DNA of 64,000 nt from Streptomyces olivochromogenes. Its GTDB lineage: Bacteria; Actinomycetota; Actinomycetes; Streptomycetales; Streptomycetaceae. This document shows positions 1 through 9,500 of the stretch, piece by piece. Position 1 is the first letter of the stretch. The number at the start of each line of letters is the position of its first letter. Position numbers and translations under genes: made by a program. The notes beneath the pieces are model-generated. The model made no database searches. It saw only the letters and a program-made list of their open reading frames with translations, and was not told where the DNA came from. Location of the stretch: positions 1 through 64,000 of the forward strand of contig NZ_JADDRL010000011.1 of NCBI RefSeq assembly GCF_021538895.1, in the 5' to 3' direction.

Positions 1-3000
1 AGGAGACGGCGACACGGTTCGGGTCCTCGGGGGTGCGCCGCACGGTGACCGGGACGTCGACGGCCGGGGTCGCGGTCAGCCACCGGTCGAACCGGGCGCC
101 GTGCACGGCGATGGCGCGCGTGCCGGGGACGGCTTGTTCGGCCGCGTCCGTCATGTGCCGCACGATCGTGGTCGCCGGGACCACCGGCCAGCGGTCGGCC
201 ACGTCCGGCCAGCCGGGGCGCTGGGGGAAGAAGCAGTGGTCGAGGAGGTGGGGCATGGTGTCCGGGGAGACCTGGACGGTGGTGTGCCAGGTGTCGGGGG
301 CGGCCGGGGCCGCCGGGGCGGTACGGGGGCCCTCGTGGCCGGGCGGTGCCGGGGGCGCGGGCGGAGCGGTGGCGGACGGCACGGGGGCGACGGGTGGCGT
401 GGGAGCGGCGGGTGGCGTGGCAGTGGCCGTAGCCGTGGCAGTGGCCGTAGCCGTGGCAGTGGCCGTTGCCGTGGGAGCGACGGTCGCCGCACGGGCGGCG
501 CTGTCGGTCCGGTGACGTCGGTTCCCGGCGCTGATCACTGCCGCCGCCGTGTCCGCCGTGTCCCGCAGCAGGGCGCTCAGTTCGGCGGCAAGCGGATGGC
601 GGCCGGCGAGGGCGCTCAGGGCGTCGTGCCCGGGGGCGAGGGCGGAGACGGGGACGGCCGGGACGGACTCGGGTGCACCGATCCGGACGCCGCTCGCCGC
701 CCCCGGGGCCCCGGCGCGCAGCTCCGCCCGGAGCCCGTCGAGGACGCGGCCGTCGAGGGACACGAGCGCGCCACCCAGGTCCAGCCGGACGGGCAAACGC
801 CCCGCCGCCCGGCGAACGCCTTCCCGGGCCGACGCCTCGCCGTCGCCGGTGCGTGGCAGCGCGGGCGCCACCCGGGCGCCCGCCGTCCACAACGCCGTGG
901 CCACGCACCGGAGTTGGGCCAGGCCGGAGCGGTGGGGCGAGTTCGCGGCGACGGACAGGTGGTCGCGGTCGCCGAGGGTGTCGTCGACGAGGGAGGTGAG
1001 CCGGCCCGGGCCCGTCTGGACGAAGGTGCGGTGGCCGGCCGCGTACAGGGACTCGACGAGGGTCCGGAAGCGGACGGGTTCCAGCAGGTGCCGGACGAAC
1101 AGTTCGCGGACCGCGGCCTCGCCCTCGGGAAACGGTGCCGCCGTCGTCCCCGACCAGACGGGCACGGTCGGCCGGTGCAGGCGGAACCGGGCGGCGGCCT
1201 CCTTGATGGGCGTCAGGTACGGCGCCAGCATCGGGGTGTGGAACCCGGACCGGAAGGGCAGCACCTGGCACACCACGCCCTGGGCCCTGAAGGCCCGGAC
1301 GAAGGCGTCCACGGCCCCGTCCGGACCGCACACCATGGACTGGTTGGGCGCGTTGTCGTGGGACAGCACGATCCCGGTGCCCGCCCAGCCGTCGGCCAGG
1401 GCGGCGAGGACGCGCTCGGCCGAGGCCCCGACCGCGCCGAAGGTCAGGCCGGGCACGCTCACCGCGTCGGGGTCGAAATCCACCATGAAGGCGTCGACCT
1501 GCTCGGCCGAGTACAGCCCTGCCGCCGCCATGGCCGTCCACTCGCCGACGCTGTGCCCGGCCACCGCGTCCGGCACCGCGCCCATGCGGCGCAGCGCGGT
1601 GTCGAGGAGCCGCCCCACGCCGATCACGCCGAAGCCGTGCCGGGCGACGTCACCGACGCGCACCTCCGCGCCGTCGCCGGTGGGTCCGGCCAGGCCGAAG
1701 TGGGCGGCGATGTCGTCGACGCGGGGCGTGAACTCGCCCTCCAGGCCCGGGAAGAGGAAGGCGAGCCGCCCGGCTCCCGTGCCGAGGAGGGGTCCGGGCC
1801 GGAACCACACGTCGTTGCGGCCCTGCCAGGCGCGGCCCCTGGCGACCGCCCGCCGGGCCAGCGCGAGCCGCTTGGCGGTCGGGTCGACGATGCCCAGCCG
1901 GGCCGGGCCGGCCTGCGGGTGCGTACGGTCGGTGTCCAGACCGCGGGCCAGGACGGCGGTGTCGTCCGCGTCCAGCAGGGCGGCGAGCCGGCCCGGGCTG
2001 TCGGCGGCGAGCAGCAGGACGCGCTCGGGCTCGGCGACCACCGCCGTGGGACGCGGCACCCGGTCCACGGCGGAGGGTCCGCCCGCACCGGGTGCCTCCT
2101 CCAGCACCACGTGCGCGTTGATCCCGCCGAACCCGAACGCGTTCACCGCCGCCCGCCGCACCGGCCGCTCCGCGCCGGTCTCCCAGGCAACGGCCTTCTC
2201 CAGCACCCGGAACCGGGTGTTCGCGAGGGCCGGATGCGGATCGTCGCAGTGGAGTGTGGGCAGGAGGGTGCGGTGGTGGACCGCGAGGGCGGCCTTGATC
2301 AGGCCCGCCACCCCGGCGGCCGGCATGGTGTGGCCGATCATCGACTTCACCGAGCCGATCACGGCCCGCTCCTCGCCGTGGGCGTCGCCGGGCCCGAACA
2401 CCTCGGTGAGTGTGGCGAGTTCGGCCGCGTCGCCGGCCGGGGTCGCGGTGCCGTGCGCCTCCAGGAGGCCGACGGAGCCCGCGGCGGCGGGGTCGAGTCC
2501 GGCGGCTTCCCAGGCCTGACGGACGGCATGTGTCTGGCCGCCCGGGTCGGGGGTGACGAGTCCGGCCGTCCGGCCGTCGCTGGCCACGCCGGTGCCCCGG
2601 ATCACGGCGTAGACGCGGTCGCCGTCGCGTTCGGCGTCCGCGAGGCGTTTCAGTACGACGATGCCGGTGCCCTCGCCGATGAGGATGCCGTCGGCGTCGC
2701 GGTGGAAGGGGCGGATGCGTTCGCTCGGGGAGAGCGCGCGCAGTTGGGAGAAGACGCTCCACAGGGTGATGTCGTGGCAGTGGTGCACTCCCCCGGCCAG
2801 CATCAGATCGCAGCGCCCCGAGACGAGTTCCCGCACCGCTTGGTCGACGGCGACGAGCGAGGAGGCGCACGCGGCGTCCACGGTGTACGCGGGGCCGCGC
2901 AGGTCGAGCCGGTTGGCGATCCGGGAGGCCGCGAGGTTGGGGACCAGGCCGATGGCGGACTCGGGGCTCGCCGGGCCCAGGCGTTCGGTGAACGCCTCCC

Positions 3001-3508
3001 GGACTCGGGCGAGTTGACCGGGGTCCAGGTCGGGCAGCAGCTCGCCCAGGGTGCGCACGAGCTGGCCCGCCGTACGCACCCGCTGGTCGAGCCGGACCAG
3101 GCCGGGGGTGAGGTAGCCGCCCCGGCCCAGGACGACGCCGACGCGGTGCCGGTCGGGCAGCCGCTCCCCGGCGCCCGCGTCGGCGAGGGCGGCCGCGGCC
3201 ACGTTCAGCGCGATGAGCTGGTCGGGCTCGGTGCCGGGCACCGAGGTCGGCATGATGCCGTACCGGGTGACCTCCACCTCGGCGAGGTCGTCCACGAATC
3301 CGCCGCGCCGGCAGTAGACCCGGTCGGCGACGGCGGGCCCGGTGGCCGAACCGGGGCGGTAGTAGTCGGCGTCCCAGCGGCCCGCGGGGACCTCTTTGAT
3401 CGCGTCCACGCCGTCCCGCAGGTTGCGCCAGTAGGCGTCGAGGTCCGCGGCACCGGGCAGCAGCGCCGCCATGCCCACGATGGCGACGGGCGTCTGTGGG
3501 GTGGTCAT
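1..3508 (-). CDS. Type I polyketide synthase, KS-AT-(DH), 3' end outside window
   Basis: Iterative type I PKS subunit of the PUFA/glycolipid kind, probably acting on a secondary lipid together with the PKS encoded just upstream. It starts at ATG 3508, one base after the TGA of that gene, so translation is probably coupled. KS covers about residues 5-460 with Cys214 in DAACASS and the later EAHGTAT and IGHT histidine motifs. AT follows at about 560-900 with Ser653 in GHSVGEW. A Thr-Ala repeat linker leads to the start of a hotdog dehydratase-like domain near 1079, with candidate catalytic His1091 in LLDHCFF. The frame is open to base 1, so the C-terminus is missing here. No ACP is visible in the part present. 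The pathway product cannot be told from sequence. Confidence 0.88.
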   Translation of the reverse strand, partial: MTTPQTPVAIVGMAALLPGAADLDAYWRNLRDGVDAIKEVPAGRWDADYYRPGSATGPAVADRVYCRRGGFVDDLAEVEVTRYGIMPTSVPGTEPDQLIALNVAAAALADAGAGERLPDRHRVGVVLGRGGYLTPGLVRLDQRVRTAGQLVRTLGELLPDLDPGQLARVREAFTERLGPASPESAIGLVPNLAASRIANRLDLRGPAYTVDAACASSLVAVDQAVRELVSGRCDLMLAGGVHHCHDITLWSVFSQLRALSPSERIRPFHRDADGILIGEGTGIVVLKRLADAERDGDRVYAVIRGTGVASDGRTAGLVTPDPGGQTHAVRQAWEAAGLDPAAAGSVGLLEAHGTATPAGDAAELATLTEVFGPGDAHGEERAVIGSVKSMIGHTMPAAGVAGLIKAALAVHHRTLLPTLHCDDPHPALANTRFRVLEKAVAWETGAERPVRRAAVNAFGFGGINAHVVLEEAPGAGGPSAVDRVPRPTAVVAEPERVLLLAADSPGRLAALLDADDTAVLARGLDTDRTHPQAGPARLGIVDPTAKRLALARRAVARGRAWQGRNDVWFRPGPLLGTGAGRLAFLFPGLEGEFTPRVDDIAAHFGLAGPTGDGAEVRVGDVARHGFGVIGVGRLLDTALRRMGAVPDAVAGHSVGEWTAMAAAGLYSAEQVDAFMVDFDPDAVSVPGLTFGAVGASAERVLAALADGWAGTGIVLSHDNAPNQSMVCGPDGAVDAFVRAFRAQGVVCQVLPFRSGFHTPMLAPYLTPIKEAAARFRLHRPTVPVWSGTTAAPFPEGEAAVRELFVRHLLEPVRFRTLVESLYAAGHRTFVQTGPGRLTSLVDDTLGDRDHLSVAANSPHRSGLAQLRCVATALWTAGARVAPALPRTGDGEASAREGVRRAAGRLPVRLDLGGALVSLDGRVLDGLRAELRAGAPGAASGVRIGAPESVPAVPVSALAPGHDALSALAGRHPLAAELSALLRDTADTAAAVISAGNRRHRTDSAARAATVAPTATATATATATATATATATPPAAPTPPVAPVPSATAPPAPPAPPGHEGPRTAPAAPAAPDTWHTTVQVSPDTMPHLLDHCFFPQRPGWPDVADRWPVVPATTIVRHMTDAAEQAVPGTRAIAVHGARFDRWLTATPAVDVPVTVRRTPEDPNRVAVS
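417..475 (-). repeat. 18-bp tandem repeats encoding a Thr-Ala linker
   Basis: About three near-perfect copies of an 18-bp unit lie inside the second PKS gene. Read on the minus strand they give alternating Thr-Ala pairs. This is a flexible, low-complexity tether between the AT region and the dehydratase-like domain. Such repeats can change length by slippage without breaking frame. Confidence 0.7.
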
Positions 3509-3509
3509 G

Positions 3510-6500
3510 TCACCAGCTCGAGGAGGTGTGGACGACGGCACGGACCGCCGCGTCGCCCCAGGCGAGTTCGCGCAGCAGGGCCGCGGTGCCCTCCTCGGGG
3601 TCGATCAGCCGGATGCCGCGCCGGGCGTACTCCCGGCCCAGCTCCGGGCTGACCATCCCGGTGTGCCCGCCGGTGGGCGCCCATGGCCCCCAGTGCACGG
3701 TCAGCGCCCGGTTGCCGGTGCGGGCGGCCCAGGCGGCACCGAGGCTCTGCAGGGCGTCGTTGGCGGCGGCGTAGTCGGCCTGGCCGCGGTTGCCGAGCAC
3801 GGCGGAGAGACTGCCGAACAGGACGGTGAAGGCGGGCCCGGTGGGCAGTTCCTCCAGCGCCGCGAGCAGCGTCGCGGCGCCGCCGGTCTTCGTGCCGTAC
3901 ACCCGCTGGAAGGACGCGTCGGACTTCTCGGCGATCAGCCGGTCCTCGATCACCCCGGCCGCGAACACGACCCCGTCGAGCCTGCCGTGCTCGGCGTGGA
4001 TCTCCTTGACCGCCTGGAGCGCGGCGTCCTGCTCGCGGAAGTCCACGGAACGGTAGCGGACCTGGCTGCCCAGCGCGGTGAGCTGTGCGAGGGTCTCGCC
4101 GATCTCCCGCTGGGCGAGGATCAGTTCGGCGGTCCGGTTGACCTCGGCGGGGGTGAGCGAGCCACGGGCGGCGACGGCCGCGCGCAGCTGGGCCGGGGTG
4201 CGGGCCGCCGCCGTGTCCGGGGCCTCGGGGCCGGTGGGTGCGGGTGTCCTGCCCAGCAGTTCGACACGGCAGCGGCAGGCCGTGGCGAGCGACGCGGCGA
4301 CCTTGGCGGTGATCCCGCGGGCCCCGCCCACCAGCAGCACGACGGAGTCCCGGTCGAGGCCGAGCGCGGCGGCCTCGGCGGCGCCGTCGGCGGCCGGTCC
4401 CGCACCGGTGCTGCCCAGCGGGCCGAGGGGTGCCTCGACCAGCTCGAAGCCGTGGCGTCCTGCGGCGGTGCGCCGTACGACGGGGGCCGGCTCCGGTGCG
4501 AGCAGTTCGGCGAGCAGGGCGTCCGCCACGGCGGCCGGGCCGGTGTCGTCGAGGACCACGGTCCGGGCGACCGTCCGCGGGTACTCCCGTGCGACGGTGC
4601 GGAACAGGCCGTCCAGGCCCGCCGACCGCGGCGCGTCGGCGTCACCGTCCGCGGGGCGCGCGGCCAGCAGCCAGCGCGGGGCGCGGGCCAACGCGGCCCG
4701 GAACACCGGGAAGGCGTCCGGCAGCACCGGCGACTCGGCGCCCGGGAGCGCGCCCAGGTACAGCACGCCGTCGACCACGCCGTCCGCCTCGCTGAGCAGG
4801 TGCCCGGCGTCGAGGGTCACCACGTCGGCGCCGTACGGGGCGAGCCGCTCCACGATCCGCGGCGCGGCGCCCGCGCCGTCACCGAGGACGACGAACCGCC
4901 GACCGGACAGAACGGGGGCGGGATCCGCCGGGTCTTCGTCCGCCCGGTCGAGGAGCACCGGGCGGAGCTCGAAGCGCTTCGGCGCGACGCCTCTGAGTTC
5001 GGCCTCGTTCGCATCCTCGTTCACATTCCCGTTCTCGCCCACGGAAGCGGCCACGTCGGGCCGTGCGGGCGTCGGCTCCCCGGCCGCCGGTCCGATCCGC
5101 GCCGCCAGCCAGGCCGTGACCGCGGCCGCCGTGCGCGCCTTGGCGAGTTCCTCCACCTCGGCGTCGTCCAGGGCCGTCACGTCCGCCCCGGCGCCGATCC
5201 CGAGGCGCTTGGCGAGTTCGCCCGCTATCTCGGCCCGCTTGATCGAGTCGATGCTCAGGTCCGCCTCCAGGTCGAGGTCGGGCTCGATCATGTCGACGGG
5301 GTAGCCGGTGCGTTGGCTGATGATCTCCAGGACGACGCGCGCCACGTCCGTCCCCGCGCCGCCGTCGGCGGCCGACGGGATGACCTCGGGGACCGCTTGC
5401 GGGATCGCTTCCGGGTCGGCATTCGGGGCCGCGACGAGTGCGGCGGACAGGATCCGGGGCTCCGGCAGAACGCCGGGGACCGGGGGTGCCGGGAGCGGCG
5501 CGGCACCCGGAACCGCCCCGAGGTAGGTGAGCAGCACATCACGCTGGGCGGCGACCATCTCCCGGCCGGTGCGCAGGAATTCGGAGATCAACGCGTCCTG
5601 ACCGGCCGGGACGCCGTACGGGTGGTTCGTCGTCACAGTCGTCTCCACGACTCGTCGGGCCGGTGCGAGGGCACCGGGAAGGAGTTCGCCGGCGGCGGTG
5701 CGGACCAGATGTCCGTCGACCGTCCAGCCGGGCCGCTTCGGCGCCGGGGTGCGGACCGCGTCGACGGCGTCGCGGCCGCGCAGGAGCCATGCGGCGCGCA
5801 CGGGGCTTCCGGCCACGGCCAGTTGGGCGAGCGCGTCGAGCCAGCCGTGCAGTCCGCCGTCGGGGCGGGGCTCGCAGGCGACGGCGCGGTGCGGGCGGTC
5901 GCCGAGGATCCGGCCGACCAGCCGGGTCAGGACCGTGCCGGGTCCGGCCTCGACGAAGGTCCGGGCCCCGGCCTCGTACATCGCCTCGATCTGCGCGACG
6001 AAGGCGACCGGGGCACCGATCTGGGCGGCCAGTTCGGCGCGCACGGCGTCCGCGTCCGACCCGTACGGAGCGGCCGTACGGTTGGCGAAGACCGGGAACT
6101 CGGGCGGCCGTACGGTCCTGTCCCGGAGGACCTCGGCGAACCGCTCCCCGGCACCGGCCACCACGGGGCTGTGGAAGGCGCAGGCCACGGGGACGCGCCG
6201 GACGCCGAACCCGGCCTCGCGCAACAGCCGTACGGTGGTGGTGACGTCGTCCGTCGGGCCGGAGATCACCGTCTGCTCGGGCGAGTTGCGGTTGGCGACG
6301 ACGACGGAGGCGGGGGCTGAGGTGGTGCGCAGGGCGTCCGCCACGTCCTCGGCGCCGGCGGAGACCGCGGCCATGGTGCCGGGTTCGTCGCCCGCGGCCG
6401 CCAGGATGGCCGCCGCCCGCTCGCCGCTCAGCTCCAGGAGCGTCTCGGGCTCGATCGCGCCGGCCGCGCACAGGGCGACCAGTTCGCCGTAACTGTGCCC

Positions 6501-9500
6501 GGCCGCCATGTCCGGCCGTATGCCCGCGGCGGTCAGCAGGGCGTGGGCGGCGAGGCCGGTGATGCCGAGCGCGGGCTGCGCGGCCCGGGTGTCGGTGAGC
6601 GCGATCCGCTGCCGCTCCCGGCCCGCGTCGTCGAACGCGGCCGGCGGATAGAGGCGTTCGGCGTGGGCCCGGCCGAGCTCCAGCCAGTGCCGTACCTCGG
6701 GGAAGGCGACGAAGACGTCGGCGAGCATGCCGGGCCGTTGGCTGCCCTGCCCCGGGAAGAGGAAGGCGACCTTGCCGCCGTCGTCGTCGGGGGCGGTATG
6801 GATCCCGGCGGCCGGATCGTGCTCCCCGGCCAGGGCTCTGCGCAACTGGGCGGTCAGGCCCTCCACATCGGTCGCCACGACCGCCACGCGCACCGGGTCC
6901 GGTGAGGCGTCGGAGCGGCGGGCCGCGCCGAGCGCGAGGTCGCGCAGCCGCCACGGGCGGCCCTCCGACTCGGCGGCCCGCAGGAGCTCCTCGATCGCCC
7001 GGTGTGCCGCGGCCGTGTCCCTGCCCCGGAACATGAACAGTTCGGCCGGCCAGGCGTTGAGCCCCTGCTCGGGCGGTGTGCCGTCCCCGTGGGCCGCCAG
7101 CACCACATGGAAGTTGGTGCCGCCGAAGCCGAACGCGCTGACCCCGGCAAGCCGTTCGCCGGGCGGCACGGCCCAGGGCTGGGCCCGGGTGTGGAAGGCG
7201 AAGGGGCTGTCCTCCTCCTTCCAGGCCGCGTTGGGCCGCTCCATGTGCAGGGTCGGCGGCTTCACGCCGGTGTACAGGGCCAGCGTGGTCTTGATCAGAC
7301 CCGCCAGTCCTGCGGCGCACTTGGTGTGCCCGATCTGCGACTTGACCGAGCCCAGGACGCAGCCGCCCGGCCGCGCCCCGGCCCGGGTGAACACCTCGCC
7401 GAGGATGGTGAGTTCGGTGCGGTCGCCGACCACGGTCCCGGTGCCGTGCGCCTCGACCAGGCCGACCTCGGCGGGCGACACACCGGCGTTGCCGTACGCC
7501 CGCTCCAGCGCCGCCCGCTGCCCCTCGGGCCGGGGTGCGGTCAGGCCCAGGGAGCGGCCGTCGCTGGACGACCCGAGCCCCTTGATCACGCCGTACACAC
7601 GGTCGCCGTCGCGTTCGGCGTCCGCCAGCCGCTTGAGGACGACGCAGGCGACGCCCTCGCCGAGCGCGATGCCGTCGGCCGAGCTGTCGAAGGCCCGCGA
7701 CCGGCCGGTCGGGGAGAGCGCGTGCACCGAGGAGAACAGGACGTAGTCGTTGATGCCGTTGTGCAGGTCGGCGCCCCCGCACAGCACGACGTCGCTGGTG
7801 CCGGCCACGAGTTCCTTGCAGGCGACGTCGACCGCGGCCAGCGAGGACGCGCAGGCCGCGTCGACGGTGTAGTTGGCCCCGCCGAGGTCCAGCCGGTTGG
7901 CGATCCGGCCGGAGATGACGTTGGCGAGCATGCCGGGGAAGGAGTCCTCGGACAGCCGGGGCAGCTGCTCGTCCAGGGCGTCGGGCACCTTGCCGTAGTA
8001 CGAGGGCAGTACGGCCCGCAGGGTGGCGGCGTTGGAGAGGTCGCTGCCCGCCTCGGCGCCGAAGACTACGGAGGTCCGCGAGCGGTCGAACTCCCGCCCC
8101 TGATCGCCGTATCCGGCGTCCTCCAGCGCGCGCCGGGCGGCCTCCAGGGACAGCAGCTGGACGGGCTCGACGCTGCCGAGCGAGGCCGGCGGGATGCCGT
8201 AGCGCAGCGGGTCGAAGGGGATACGGGGCAGGAAGCCACCCCACTTGGACGTCGTAGCGCCATCGGCGTGGTGCACGGCCGGGTCCCAGCGGTCGTGCGG
8301 GACCTCGGTGACGGCGTCGTGTCCGGCGACGACGTTCGCCCAGAAGGTGGCCAGGTCGGGGGCCTGCGGGAACATGCAGGCCATACCGACGATCGCGATG
8401 TCGAGAGGCGCGGGCGGTTCCTGGACGGCGGCGGAGTCCGCGACCGTCTCCAGACCGAGTGCGTGGGCGCGCGCGGTGAGGAAGTCCGCGGCCCCGTCGG
8501 TCACCGAGCGGTGCAAGGCGCCGATCGTGGTCGTCGCCGAGCGCAGGACGGCCACTTCCCCGGCCATGAACATGCCCTGGTCGAGCTGGCGTTGTTCCGT
8601 GACGGGCGCGAGTTCACCGTCGGCGGCGCGCTCGACGCCCTTGCCGGCGATGCGCAGCCGGCCGACGTTGAGCCGCTCCAGCTCCTCCCAGATCCGCCGG
8701 TCCGGGACGCCCCGGGCGCGTAACTCGGCCTCGCGCCGGTGGTAGTCGAGGGTGAACGGGCTGGGGACACAGCGGGTGGCGTGCCCGGGCGCGGTCTCCA
8801 GCAACGCCGTCTCGGTGGCGGCCAGAACCTGCCGTTGGAAGAGCGGCTGGATCGCGCCCCGGCCCACCGCCTCCTCGGTGAAGAGGTAAGCGGTTCCCAT
8901 GATGGCGCCGACGGCGGCGCCGCGTGCGGTGAGCGGTGCGGCGAGCGCGGCGACCATCGCCGCCGAGCGCTCGTCGTGGATCCCTCCCGCGAAGAACACC
9001 TCCACCGCGCGCGCCGTCGCGTCGTCCGCGTCGGCCAAGAAGTCTTCCAGGACGGCGAGTTGGGCCTCCCACAGCGGGAAGCTCGCGCGGGGTCCGACGT
9101 GGCCGCCGCATTCCGAGCCCTCGAAGACGAACCGGCGTGTCCCGGCCTCCAGGAACTGCCGCAGCAGCCCGGGCGAGGGCACGTGCAGGAAGGTGCGGAT
9201 ACCGGCCCGCTCCAGCGCCTCGGCCTGGGCGGGCCGCCCGCCCGCGACGATGGCGTGGCTGGGGCGCAGCTCCCGTACGGCTTCGAGCTGGGCGTTCCTG
9301 AGCTCCTCGGGCGCGAACCCGAGCACGCCGACACCCCAGGGCCGCCCGTCCAGTTCGGCTCGCGCGCGCGTCAGCATCGCCCGCGCCTGTACGCCGTCCG
9401 CGAGGGCCAGCGCCAGGAAGGGCAGCGCACCCTCTTCGGCGACGGCGGCCGCGAATCCGGCCTGATCACTGACCCGGGTCATGGGCCCCTGCGCCACGGG

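Noticed and set aside
101..3652. Long plus-strand open frames opposite the PKS genes (also 3471-6320 and 7002-8723)
   Set aside because: High-GC antisense shadows rich in Gly, Arg and Pro; the minus strand has clear KS, AT, ACP and KR domains.
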